From positions 248,001 to 312,000 of the forward strand of contig DASXUG010000017.1 of assembly GCA_036504995.1 (NCBI GenBank): a stretch of DNA of 64,000 nt, written 5' to 3'. The notes beneath the pieces are model-generated. The model saw only the letters and a list, made by a program, of their open reading frames with translations. It had not been told where the DNA came from and searched no databases. This DNA is from DASXUG01 sp036504995 (GTDB taxonomy: Bacteria; Pseudomonadota; Gammaproteobacteria; Burkholderiales; Methylophilaceae). Position 1 is the stretch's first letter, and the number at the start of each line of letters is the position of its first letter. Both the position numbers and the translations under genes were made by a program. This document shows, one piece after another, positions 45,941-54,980 of the stretch.

Positions 45941-45973
45941 ATTTTATAATACCTTAATTATTTAGTCAACTAT
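45941..45973 (-). promoter_or_regulatory. iscR promoter with type 1 IscR operator
   Basis: On the minus strand TTGACT (45969-45964), 17 bases, and TAAAAT (45946-45941) form the promoter. A 25-bp site (45973-45949) starting ATAGTTGACT and ending AAGGTAT matches the type 1 IscR consensus at 22 of 25 positions and covers the -35. Confidence 0.85.
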
Positions 45974-46029
45974 TGTGGGATTAAGTTCGCGACTTGTGGA
46001 GATATGATTTTTGACTGGCGTGAGTTAGA

Positions 46030-46776
46030 TTACAGCTTTTTAAATGCGCTTACATCAAAGGCTTTACCAACTTCCGCATCGCTTTCAACTTCAGCACCGA
46101 GTTTAGAGAGTTGCTGCATGACTTCTTTAAGTTGCTGGTCTTGTTTGCTTGCGTGGTCTAGTAGAGCATGAATGGCCTTAGTCATAGGGTCATTCATATT
46201 ATCGCTGATGCCGTAAGCGCTAAAGCCTATTTTTTCAGCCATATCCTCTCGCTGTTTAACAGTTTCCTGGTCTAAGATGCGTGCAGGGATACCAACCGCT
46301 GTTGCGTTCTCAGGTACATCTTTTACAACAACTGCATTTGAGCCAATTTTTGCACCCTTGCCCACCGTAATTGGCCCCAATACTTTAGCGCCAGCGCCTA
46401 TTACTACACCTTGTTCAAGGGTAGGGTGGCGTTTGCCTTTATTCCAGGAGGTGCCACCCAAGGTCACGCCATGGTAAAGTGTGCAGTCATCGCCAATCAC
46501 AGCCGTTTCCCCAATGACTACACCCATGCCATGATCGATGAAAACACGACGGCCAATCGTGGCGCCAGGGTGTATTTCAATACCCGTTAGCCAACGCGCA
46601 ATATGTGAGTTGAATCTAGCTAGCCAGTAGAGCTTATGCTGCCAAATCCAATGTGACAAGCGATGGATAATGAGTGCGTGTACTCCTGGGTAGGTAGTGA
46701 GAATCTCCCAGCGTGTGCGTGCTGCTGGGTCGCGATCAAATACGATAGTAATGTCTTCTTGTATATGCTTAAACAT
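46030..46776 (-). CDS. cysE: Serine O-acetyltransferase
   Basis: First step of cysteine synthesis, serine plus acetyl-CoA. It has the N-terminal helical domain (HIQEDITIVFDRDPAARTRWE) and the left-handed beta-helix with HGVTLGGTSWNKGKRHP and GANAKVLGP-type repeats. Its proximity to isc genes, which consume cysteine sulfur, is common in bacteria. It overlaps trmJ by 8 bp. Confidence 0.95.
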   Translation of the reverse strand: MFKHIQEDITIVFDRDPAARTRWEILTTYPGVHALIIHRLSHWIWQHKLYWLARFNSHIARWLTGIEIHPGATIGRRVFIDHGMGVVIGETAVIGDDCTLYHGVTLGGTSWNKGKRHPTLEQGVVIGAGAKVLGPITVGKGAKIGSNAVVVKDVPENATAVGIPARILDQETVKQREDMAEKIGFSAYGISDNMNDPMTKAIHALLDHASKQDQQLKEVMQQLSKLGAEVESDAEVGKAFDVSAFKKL

Positions 46777-47605
46777 TAGGTGTTTTCTGGTTGTTGTTTT
46801 CTGGGGCGCTGGCTCTGTGTTTTTGTGGGTTGGGTTGCTGCGTAAGCGCTAATATACCACGCAAAATATTGACCTCTTCTTTTTCTAGTCGCGCTCTTGC
46901 ATACATGCGCCTGATGCGTTGCATGAGTTTGCCTGGTGAGTGAATATTTAGAAACCCAATTTGCTTTAAAGTTTCTTCCATGTGTTTAAACATGTATTCT
47001 ATTTCGTCACTGCTTGCGAGTACTGCCACTTTATCGGCTTTTGGCTTAATTTGATTGTTGGGTAGCTCGCTTAGCGGGGCATTTTCATCGAGCATGACCA
47101 TGCGAAGCTCATAGCAAATAATTTGCGCGGCTGCAGCAACATTTAAGGATGAGTAGTCAGGGTTTGCAGGAATCATCGCCAATAATTGGCATAAATCCAA
47201 CTCAGCATTAGATAAACCGCTCATTTCTGTACCTAGTAAAATTGCAACTTGCTGGCTGCTATTCTGATCTGCTGCGAGTAGTTCACGCACTTTAAGCGCA
47301 GCGTCACGTACAGAAACTAACTCATGAGAGAGTTGGCGCCTACGTGCACTTAACCCTATGACCAGCGTGCAGCCGACTAGTGCCTGCTCTAGGGTATCGC
47401 ACACGGTGGCACTTTCCAACAAATCGCTAGCACCGCTGGCAAGCGAATCGGATTCTGGGCTGGGGAAAATCTTGGGTTGCACTAAATACAGATTTTTTAA
47501 CCCCATAGTTTTCATCGCCCGCGCGGTCGAACCGATATTGCCAGGGTGACTGGTTTGGCACATGATAATGCGAATTTGATCAAGTAAATTAAGTTTTGAT
47601 GTCAT
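46769..47605 (-). CDS. trmJ: tRNA Cm32/Um32 2'-O-methyltransferase TrmJ
   Basis: SPOUT-class methyltransferase for position 32 of tRNAs. Motifs: MCQTSHPGNIGSTARAMKTMG, VAILLGTEMSGLSNAELDLC and NPDYSSLNVAAAAQI, the knotted SAM site. 278 aa; the C-terminal extension (about 180-260) is typical. Cotranscribed with cysE. Confidence 0.94.
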   Translation of the reverse strand: MTSKLNLLDQIRIIMCQTSHPGNIGSTARAMKTMGLKNLYLVQPKIFPSPESDSLASGASDLLESATVCDTLEQALVGCTLVIGLSARRRQLSHELVSVRDAALKVRELLAADQNSSQQVAILLGTEMSGLSNAELDLCQLLAMIPANPDYSSLNVAAAAQIICYELRMVMLDENAPLSELPNNQIKPKADKVAVLASSDEIEYMFKHMEETLKQIGFLNIHSPGKLMQRIRRMYARARLEKEEVNILRGILALTQQPNPQKHRASAPENNNQKTPNV

Positions 47606-47787
47606 GAATAATTAGTGTAGTTGGTTAGGCTCGTTTGCTCGATGATACGATTCATTTGGCGCAAAACGTATTAGCCATTAAAATAGCATTTTAACAGTTC
47701 TTTAAAAATTGCTTTTACATTCTGTGATTTATTGATGAATGAATATTGAATGAAAAGCAATTCAGCCTGAAAGTGAAACCCTAAACT

Positions 47788-48600
47788 ATGCATCCAATTT
47801 TAACTAATGCTGTCAAAGCTGCCCGCCGTGCTGGAGATATTATCACCTATGCTTCACGTGATATCAGCACGTTGAAAGTGCAAAGCAAAACCTATAACGA
47901 TTTCGTGAGCGAGGTTGACCATGCCGCAGAGCGTGCCATTATTGAAACTTTACAAGACGCTTATCCTGACCATGGTTTTTTAGGTGAAGAAAGCGGTCAC
48001 GACCGTACTGATGCTGAAAATGTATGGATTATTGATCCACTTGATGGCACAACGAACTTTTTACATGGCTTCCCACAATATTCAGTATCAATTGCTTTAA
48101 TGCAAAAGGGCGTATTGACGCAGGCGGTGGTATACGACCCTAATCGTAATGATTTGTTTACTGCTACGCGTGGAGTAGGTGCATTTTTAAATGATAAGCG
48201 TATTCGCGTTAGCAATCGCACCAAGTTGCAAGACTCTATTATCGGCACGGGTTTTCCATACCGCGATTTTCAGCACATGGATGCGTATATGAATATGTTT
48301 AAGGACATGATTAAAAAATCATCAGGCCTGCGCCGTCCAGGTTCGGCAGCCTTAGATTTGGCTTATGTTGCAGCAGGTTGGTTTGATGGTTTTTGGGAAA
48401 TCAATTTATCGAAGTGGGATATTGCAGCTGGTGGCTTATTAATTCAGGAGGCAGGCGGTATTGTAGGCGATTTTGAGGGTGACGAGTCTTGGTTGGAAAC
48501 AGGCAATATCGTGGCTGGAAATCCTAAAGTATTTGCGCAAATGCTGCAGACACTTGCGCCACATTTAACAGAAGCGCTTAAATCTAAGGTTAGACTGTAA
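47788..48600 (+). CDS. suhB: Inositol monophosphatase family protein
   Basis: 270-aa Mg-dependent phosphatase. The metal site is in GEESG and DPLDGTTNFLHGFP, and the C-terminal WDIAAGGLLIQEAGG motif is present. In proteobacteria SuhB also binds RNA polymerase and supports rRNA antitermination. It has its own promoter region, divergent from trmJ. Confidence 0.94.
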   Translation: MHPILTNAVKAARRAGDIITYASRDISTLKVQSKTYNDFVSEVDHAAERAIIETLQDAYPDHGFLGEESGHDRTDAENVWIIDPLDGTTNFLHGFPQYSVSIALMQKGVLTQAVVYDPNRNDLFTATRGVGAFLNDKRIRVSNRTKLQDSIIGTGFPYRDFQHMDAYMNMFKDMIKKSSGLRRPGSAALDLAYVAAGWFDGFWEINLSKWDIAAGGLLIQEAGGIVGDFEGDESWLETGNIVAGNPKVFAQMLQTLAPHLTEALKSKVRL

Positions 48601-48651
48601 AGTTTGCTATGTCAGGTTGGTCTGTTGCTCAATGTTCAGCTGAGTAACAGA

Positions 48652-50064
48652 TCAATATGCACCATCTCCTTTGAAAAACACCACCCACACTGTTTTAAAG
48701 ATAATGTAAGTGTCTAACTTCGTGCTCCAATGACGCAGATACTCAATATCATAATCGATTCGCAACTTCATTTTTTCTACCGTCTCGGTCTCACCACGTA
48801 AGCCATTGACCTGCGCCCAGCCAGTAATGCCTGGTTTAACCTTGTGGCGAATCATATAGCCTTTGATCAGTTTTCGATAAAGCTCATTGTGCGCAACGGC
48901 GTGTGGACGCGGCCCAACAATACTCATGCGACCTTGTAGTACATTGAAAAACTGAGGCAACTCATCGAGAGAGGTTTTGCGAATAAATGCGCCAACTTTG
49001 GTGATGCGTGTATCATCTTTTGTTGCCTGTGTTACCTTTGCGCCGTCTTCAGTGGTACGCATTGATCTGAATTTATAGACGCGAATTTCCTTGCCATCTA
49101 AACCATAGCGACGCTGTTTGAAAATCACTGGGCCTGGCGAGCTGAGCTTAACTGCAATCGCTACACCAATCAGAACGGGAGAAATTAAGATTAAAATGAC
49201 AATTGCAAATACAATGTCACCTAAGCGCTTAATCAATCCATCAAACCCAGTAAATGGGGATTCTCTAACGGCTACAACAGGGATGCCATCTACTTGATCC
49301 ATACGCCCCTGAATCAAGTCAGTCATGAACATGTCAGGCACAAAATACAACGATGCCGTGGTGTCTTTTAGATCATCCAATAATTTCAAAATTCTTGGTT
49401 GGCTTGCCATTGGTAATGATAAATAGATGACGTTGACATCATGGCTGTTTGCATATTCAGCTAAATCACTGAGTTTGCCGAGAATGGAAAATTTTGGATC
49501 TGAGTCTGATCGGTCACTTTCTCTATCATCAAAAAACCCCAGAAACTCAACAGAGCTATATTCGTTGTTAGATAATTTTTCTGCAAATGCCAAGCCTTGA
49601 TTATTCATTCCCGCAATAATGGCGCGTTTGGTAGGCCCTTGCATCTTGATGAGTTTGGGCGCTATTTGTCTCAAGACAAACATCGCAATAATTTGACAAA
49701 CTGGGGTGAGCCACAACCAAGTCAATACCGCATGATTCGGAAAAAGTGTGATGTATCGCGTGGTAACTCCAAAGGCAACAATTAAAGTCGCCAGTACTAT
49801 CCACGTAAACAAGGTACTACGTATTGTTTTAAACGTTGGGTCAGTAACCTTATTACTACTTGGAAAGGTCAGGAAAAATAAAATAAGTGAGAGGACGATG
49901 TAGGGCGGCGTTAAACCACCTTCGGCGTAAATGCCTACGCCCCATAGCGCAAATACCATAATTAGCGGGTCAAGAAGCGCCTCAGTGATGTTGAGGATAT
50001 GGTCTCTCGCAAGAGAAATGCCATAGGCTTTTTTCGCATCTGGTAGTGGGTTTCGTGTGTTCAT
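48652..50064 (-). CDS. Undecaprenyl-phosphate sugar-1-phosphate transferase
   Basis: 470-aa membrane enzyme that starts exopolysaccharide repeat-unit synthesis by placing a sugar phosphate on undecaprenyl phosphate. Five N-terminal helices (about 20-140) precede a Rossmann-like region (about 145-265) and the transferase domain with KQRRYGLDGKEIRVYKFRSM, DELPQFFNVL and RPHAVAHN. This is the WcaJ/WbaP class; glucose is the most frequent substrate but cannot be confirmed. It is opposite in direction to the eps genes that follow epsA. Confidence 0.9.
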   Translation of the reverse strand: MNTRNPLPDAKKAYGISLARDHILNITEALLDPLIMVFALWGVGIYAEGGLTPPYIVLSLILFFLTFPSSNKVTDPTFKTIRSTLFTWIVLATLIVAFGVTTRYITLFPNHAVLTWLWLTPVCQIIAMFVLRQIAPKLIKMQGPTKRAIIAGMNNQGLAFAEKLSNNEYSSVEFLGFFDDRESDRSDSDPKFSILGKLSDLAEYANSHDVNVIYLSLPMASQPRILKLLDDLKDTTASLYFVPDMFMTDLIQGRMDQVDGIPVVAVRESPFTGFDGLIKRLGDIVFAIVILILISPVLIGVAIAVKLSSPGPVIFKQRRYGLDGKEIRVYKFRSMRTTEDGAKVTQATKDDTRITKVGAFIRKTSLDELPQFFNVLQGRMSIVGPRPHAVAHNELYRKLIKGYMIRHKVKPGITGWAQVNGLRGETETVEKMKLRIDYDIEYLRHWSTKLDTYIIFKTVWVVFFKGDGAY

Positions 50065-50102
50065 AGGTGTTATTTTACCTGCTTAATCAGGTTTTTTCTT
50101 CT

Positions 50103-50906
50103 TTAATCGGGGTACATTTGTTGATATTGAGTGACAGCTTGCGCGCGGTTCATTACATCCAACTTTTTAAATATTCTCTGTAAATGATTCTTGACTGTGA
50201 AAGCACTGATATCAAGAATTTGCCCAATTTCCAAGTTGGTCTTGCCGCTTTTAACCCAATGCATAATATCGATTTCTCTACTTGAGAGTGTTCCAATAAT
50301 TTCATCTTCATTATTATTAGTACCTTCAGGTTTGCTTACTTCGCTCACCTTCTCAGGTAATTGCTCTGGCAAGTGTTCGAGTTGCCTTAATGTACTATCA
50401 ATGTATGGCAGTAAAAGCTCCAACATTCTTCTTGAGCTTGGAGGTACTGCTTCGTGAGGGCTTAGTAACACATACAAACAGTCATGGCGGCCACGATGAT
50501 CTTTAATGGCATGCACTAGCGCATAGTGCATATTGGTAAAGTTATCTGCCGTCTCTTTGTTTTTGAGTTCTTTGTCTTGGAATATACCCTTTTCAATGGT
50601 CATGGCAAAAGGCGCGCGTGAATGCTCAGACCAATAAGTGAAGAGCCTTTTCAGCAAAGGGTTTAGTTTTTCGGCCGATATTTTTCCTGTCCTTACACCT
50701 GGTAGTGGGGAAACTATATCGAAATAGATCAAACCTAATGCAAAATCCCCCCATGCGGCAATCATGATTTCGTGGGGTAAGAAATATTGCAATTTACCTT
50801 GTAGCCAAAGAAAAAACTCAAAGTGTGTGCGCACCCTTAAGGACTCGTGAATTAAGTCCATTAAGTTTTTTAGTTCTTTTTTATCAAGATCAAAATTGGT
50901 TTGCAT
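50103..50906 (-). CDS. LuxR-type regulator, EpsA-like
   Basis: 267-aa protein with a LuxR/GerE helix-turn-helix at the C-terminus (LSSREIDIMHWVKSGKTNLE...TVKNHLQRIFKKL, about 204-260). The N-terminal domain is not an autoinducer or receiver domain I recognise. Length, layout and position next to the sugar transferase and exosortase B match the EpsA family of exopolysaccharide regulators. It is likely to control this locus. Confidence 0.82.
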   Translation of the reverse strand: MQTNFDLDKKELKNLMDLIHESLRVRTHFEFFLWLQGKLQYFLPHEIMIAAWGDFALGLIYFDIVSPLPGVRTGKISAEKLNPLLKRLFTYWSEHSRAPFAMTIEKGIFQDKELKNKETADNFTNMHYALVHAIKDHRGRHDCLYVLLSPHEAVPPSSRRMLELLLPYIDSTLRQLEHLPEQLPEKVSEVSKPEGTNNNEDEIIGTLSSREIDIMHWVKSGKTNLEIGQILDISAFTVKNHLQRIFKKLDVMNRAQAVTQYQQMYPD

Positions 50907-51380
50907 TATCGTGCTTTAAAAGTTCTCGTATTTTGTGTTAAGTTTATTAATTATAAAGGGTGTTTGGCCGATAAGCTTGCTCGTTTATGTGTCAGCCTGA
51001 AACATCATACAAAGCCGTACCATTCTCTTAATCTTTGTAATGATAACTTAATTACAGATATATTAAATCTCTAAATTATAACCAGAGTCAGTGAACGATG
51101 CGTTGACAATATCTGCATATAGCGGTGTATTGAGTTATCCTAACAAACAAAAGCTAATAGTGGTATCAACAATCGAGACTAGGTATCCTAATGGGTGCCA
51201 AAATTCGTCAAGATTTTAGGCTAAGGTACGTGTTTTTGGTTATTTTAAGTATTATTTGATGCATGATGTTGCTGTGTTGACCTGTTTTGTAGGCATTTGC
51301 GGCGTCATAATTTCAATTAAAGCCTTGAAAAGCAAATTTTCTTAGAATAAGATGGGGCAATCAAAAAGGGTAGAAAATAA
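50907..51380. other. 474-bp intergenic region with a candidate promoter
   Basis: Divergent regulatory space between the EpsA-like gene and the cNMP-binding gene. TTGACA (51103-51108) and TGTATT (51126-51131) are 17 bases apart, a possible plus-strand promoter. A near sigma-54 match around 50965 has eleven bases between GG and GC, one too many. No coding frame seen. Confidence 0.45.
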
Positions 51381-51887
51381 ATGTATTCAGATATTGAAAA
51401 TTTAGGAATGGCCGATAAGTTTGTTGATGACATTTTAGAGATCATCAACCACATTAAGTTGTTCGAGGGGTTTAGTGTCGATGAGGTTAGGGTGTTGTGC
51501 CACTACATGCAATGTTATGCGGCACCCAGAGGGTATAGCTTATTACGTGAAGGTGTAGAGGGTGACTACCTTCTGCTTCTACTTAGTGGCGGTGTTGAAG
51601 TTAGAAAGCGCGTTTCTGATACGGAAGATAAAATTATTGCGGAAATTGGCATTGGTGCAACATTAGGTGAAATGTCCATGATTGATGGGGATATTCGGTT
51701 TGCAAGTTGTATTACCACCGTGCCTACAGATTTTGCAGTCTTTACGCGAGATGCGTTGAATGACATCCTCGTGCAAATGCCAAGGTTGGGAAATAAATTT
51801 TTATTGGTGTTGTTGCAGTTGATGACTTATCGTTTGCGCGATACGTGCGATCGTCTGCTACCAGGTGCTTATGGCGCTACGGTGTAA
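51381..51887 (+). CDS. Cyclic-nucleotide-binding domain protein without a DNA-binding domain
   Basis: 168-aa protein that is essentially one Crp-like sensor domain (about 25-150), with a phosphate-binding cassette LGEMSMIDGDIRFASC that keeps the conserved Glu and Arg. No helix-turn-helix follows. It probably binds a cyclic nucleotide (or c-di-GMP) and acts by protein contact. It sits between epsA and exosortase B. Confidence 0.8.
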   Translation: MYSDIENLGMADKFVDDILEIINHIKLFEGFSVDEVRVLCHYMQCYAAPRGYSLLREGVEGDYLLLLLSGGVEVRKRVSDTEDKIIAEIGIGATLGEMSMIDGDIRFASCITTVPTDFAVFTRDALNDILVQMPRLGNKFLLVLLQLMTYRLRDTCDRLLPGAYGATV

Positions 51888-52021
51888 GTTATAAATTATA
51901 AATGGTTGCTTTGTCTGGTTCAGTTTTGGGGTACTTTGAATTAGCATGACGTTTTGATTAGTATTCAGATTGAAAATACATAGTGTTTGATCAATATTAA
52001 GCCATCACTTTTGCGTAGTTG

Positions 52022-52969
52022 ATGGTAATTTCTTTAGTGATGAGATATAAAAAATTGACGACACTTACTATAGATAGCGCTCAGCGTAAATCACTACTCC
52101 CTTGGGTGGTTCTGTTGGCGGGCTTTTTAGCCATGTATTTACCCACACTTTACGATTTGTTTAACGGTGTTTGGCGTACCGATAAGCAAGCACATGGCCC
52201 TATAGTCTTGGCCGTTTCAATTTGGTTTTTTTACTTTAAGACGCAAGACTTAAAAGAAACCGCTGTTCCCCTTAAAGCAGCGCCGATCTTAGGTCTGGTT
52301 GTGTTTGTGCTGGGTTTGTTGATGTACGTTTTGGGGCGCTCACAAAGTGTGTTGTTTCTTGAGGTGGGCTCCTTAGTTTTTATCCTTTTAGGTATTTTAT
52401 ATACTTTCTGGGGTACTAAACTGGCAAGGCATTATTGGTTTGCTTTTTTCTTTCTTTTATTTGTTATCCCACTACCTTCTTCATTGGTTGATGCAGCGAC
52501 GCAACCAATGAAAATTGCTGCTTCTTATGGGGCGTATCATTTACTCAGTTGGTTGGGTTATCCTGTCACGCGCTTTGGCGTCATTATCAATATTGGGCCA
52601 TATCCGTTATTTGTAGCGGATGCATGTGCAGGTTTAAATTCTCTTTTTACGCTAGAAGCATTAGGTTTGCTTTACATGAATATCATGCGTCATGAGTCAG
52701 CTTTGAGAAATGCCTTATTAGCGGCCCTGATTATTCCCATCTCATTCACCGCAAATGTGACGAGAGTGACCGTGCTGGCACTGATTACCTATCATCTTGG
52801 TAAAGAGGCGGGCGAAGGTTTCTTGCACGGATTTTCTGGCATGGTGCTTTTTATGACAGCACTGTCTTTAATCATCGTTGTTGACTCACTGCTTAGAAAG
52901 TTTTCTCTATGGTGGGAGTCTAAAAAAAACGAGAAATCAGGCATGAGTAAAACGGGTGCCAGCATATGA
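52022..52969 (+). CDS. xrtB: Exosortase B
   Basis: About 315-aa polytopic membrane protein (eight helices) that processes PEP-CTERM sorting signals. The proposed catalytic triad is present: Cys about 202 in ADACAGLNSLF, Arg in ANVTRVT and His in FLHGFSG. Length and the downstream epsI identify the B type. The start is uncertain: ATG 52022 or ATG 52040; neither has a good ribosome binding site. It overlaps epsI by 4 bp. Confidence 0.92.
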   Translation: MVISLVMRYKKLTTLTIDSAQRKSLLPWVVLLAGFLAMYLPTLYDLFNGVWRTDKQAHGPIVLAVSIWFFYFKTQDLKETAVPLKAAPILGLVVFVLGLLMYVLGRSQSVLFLEVGSLVFILLGILYTFWGTKLARHYWFAFFFLLFVIPLPSSLVDAATQPMKIAASYGAYHLLSWLGYPVTRFGVIINIGPYPLFVADACAGLNSLFTLEALGLLYMNIMRHESALRNALLAALIIPISFTANVTRVTVLALITYHLGKEAGEGFLHGFSGMVLFMTALSLIIVVDSLLRKFSLWWESKKNEKSGMSKTGASI

Positions 52970-53676
52970 GTGAATTAGTTAAAATTTCTTTTGGAAAAAG
53001 CCTTTTGCTGGCTATTTTAATGGCAATTGCTGCAATGGGTGCTGTCTATGCTAAACCCAAGTTACAAGCAGGAAAAGAGGCTCCATCACTAGAAAGTATT
53101 GTGCCGCATGAGTTTGGGGATTGGCATGAAGAGTCTGAGTCTGATCAGCAGGTGTCCCTTTCCACCGATGGTGAGAAATCACAAGATCAACCCTATGATC
53201 AGGTGCTGTCAAGAACCTATGTCAATTCAAGCGGCGATGCAGTTATGTTGGCTTTAGCTTATGCCAAAGAACAAAAGCAGGATGTCAAAATACACCGGCC
53301 TGAGGTTTGTTATGTCGCGCAAGGATATACTTTATTAAGTAAAAATGATGTTGGGATTTTCCTTTCCCCGAATATGCCGACTGCACAGGGTAAACGTCTG
53401 TTGACCAAGCGTGACGGGCGTATAGAAACCGTGAGTTATTGGGTACGCGTCGGCAATGAATATCCGCGTGGTGGTTTAGATGCGCGTATGGTGATTTTTA
53501 AGGACGGTCTAAAAGGTAAGATTGATGATGGCATATTGGTGCGTGCTTCAATAATTATCCCCAATGAGGCCAGTGCAGATGAGGCATTTGAGAAACAAGA
53601 GCGTTTTATGGCCGATTTGGTCAGGACAGTAGAGTTAACTGCACCAGGCGTGTTGACGAAGAATAAAAATGATTAA
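52966..53676 (+). CDS. epsI: Exosortase-associated EpsI-family protein
   Basis: 236-aa protein with an N-terminal membrane anchor (about 9-28) and a periplasmic domain with the family signature HRPEVCYVAQGY, then RGGLDARMVIFKDGL. In relatives it is fused to or adjacent to exosortase. Its role in sorting or in exopolysaccharide export is not settled. Confidence 0.9.
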   Translation: MSELVKISFGKSLLLAILMAIAAMGAVYAKPKLQAGKEAPSLESIVPHEFGDWHEESESDQQVSLSTDGEKSQDQPYDQVLSRTYVNSSGDAVMLALAYAKEQKQDVKIHRPEVCYVAQGYTLLSKNDVGIFLSPNMPTAQGKRLLTKRDGRIETVSYWVRVGNEYPRGGLDARMVIFKDGLKGKIDDGILVRASIIIPNEASADEAFEKQERFMADLVRTVELTAPGVLTKNKND

Positions 53677-53744
53677 GTTAATGGAGTGTACGATTTTGTT
53701 TGTAGCTATTAGTTTGGCTCTAAGTGCTAGATTCGGTGGTAAGC

Positions 53745-54980
53745 ATGAGCCCCGTTAGGATAGCCTACTTTATCAATCAGTATCCTAAGGTCAGTCACAG
53801 TTTTATACGGCGCGAAATTCTAGCTTTGGAGCGACAAGGCTTTACCGTACAGCGCATTGCATTGCGAGGTTGGCAGGATCATATTGTGGATGCGGATGAC
53901 CTAAATGAGCGCCGGCAAACACAATATGTATTACAAGCGGGCATAGTGTCCTTATTGCTCGCTTGTTTTCGAATTTTTTTTCAATCACCCTGCCGATTTC
54001 TTTTCGCACTTAAACTTGCTCTTCACATGGGTAAGCGTGCAGATCGCCCATTACCACTGCACTTAATTTACTTGGCAGAAGCGTGTCATATATTGCCTTG
54101 GTTAAAACACGCGCAACACATTCATGCCCACTTTGGCACGAACTCTACTGAAGTAGTGATGCTGGCCAATGCTTTAGGTGGCCCAAGTTATAGCTTTACC
54201 GTACATGGTCCAGAAGAGTTTGATAAGCCTGAATTTATTCACCTTGCTGAAAAAATTAAACGTGCTGCATTTGTTGTGGCGATTAGCTCATATGGACGTA
54301 GCCAGCTTTATCGCTGGATAGATAATGCCTTGTGGAGTAAGGTTAAAGTTGTGCATTGCGGATTAGAGCAAGCCTTTCATGCGGTCGCAGCGGTTCCCAT
54401 CCCAAGCAAGCCACGTATGGTCTGTGTGGGGCGTTTGTGCGAGCAAAAAGGGCAGTTGTTGCTAGTTGAAGCAGTCAGCCTATTGGCGAGCAAGGGTTTA
54501 AATTTTGAACTGGTGTTAGCTGGTGACGGGGAAATGCGCCCTGAAATCGAGGCGCTGATTAAACAACGTAAGTTACAAGACAAAGTGGTTATTACTGGCT
54601 GGATTAGCAGTGATAAAGTGCGAGAGGAAATATTGGCCTCGCGCGCTTTGGTCTTACCAAGTTTTGCAGAGGGTTTACCTGTCGTAATCATGGAAGCGAT
54701 GGCTTTACGTCGGCCTGTGTTGACTACCTATGTTGCAGGGATTCCCGAGTTAGTGTTAGACAAAACCTGTGGTTGGTTGTTTGCGGCGGGTGACGTTCAG
54801 GCTTTGGCTGATGCTATAGAGCAGTTTTTATCAACACCTGACGATGCTTTGCAAGCAATGGGCGATGCTGCGTATCAACGTGTAATAGCACGCCATTCTA
54901 TTGATACAGAAGCCTTTAAGCTTGGTGAGTTATTTCGCGCAACCATCAATAATAAGACGGTGACCGAGGGGACATCATGA
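53745..54980 (+). CDS. GT4 glycosyltransferase of the exopolysaccharide locus
   Basis: About 411-aa GT-B enzyme beginning IAYFINQYPKVSHSFIRREI, typical of colanic-acid/exopolysaccharide transferases (WcaL-like). The donor site is VGRLCEQKGQLLLVEA and E-x7-E is in FAEGLPVVIMEAMAL. I start it at ATG 53745 after GGTGGTAAGC, not the GTG at 53724. It overlaps the next GT2 gene by 4 bp. Confidence 0.9.
   Translation: MSPVRIAYFINQYPKVSHSFIRREILALERQGFTVQRIALRGWQDHIVDADDLNERRQTQYVLQAGIVSLLLACFRIFFQSPCRFLFALKLALHMGKRADRPLPLHLIYLAEACHILPWLKHAQHIHAHFGTNSTEVVMLANALGGPSYSFTVHGPEEFDKPEFIHLAEKIKRAAFVVAISSYGRSQLYRWIDNALWSKVKVVHCGLEQAFHAVAAVPIPSKPRMVCVGRLCEQKGQLLLVEAVSLLASKGLNFELVLAGDGEMRPEIEALIKQRKLQDKVVITGWISSDKVREEILASRALVLPSFAEGLPVVIMEAMALRRPVLTTYVAGIPELVLDKTCGWLFAAGDVQALADAIEQFLSTPDDALQAMGDAAYQRVIARHSIDTEAFKLGELFRATINNKTVTEGTS

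Noticed and set aside
45906..45948. Second IscR operator next to the iscR start
   Set aside because: The AT-rich sequence has repeats but matches the type 1 consensus poorly; only the site at 45949-45973 is convincing.
50960..50982. Sigma-54 promoter in the epsA-cNMP intergenic region
   Set aside because: TTTGGCC...CTTGC has eleven bases between GG and GC instead of ten.
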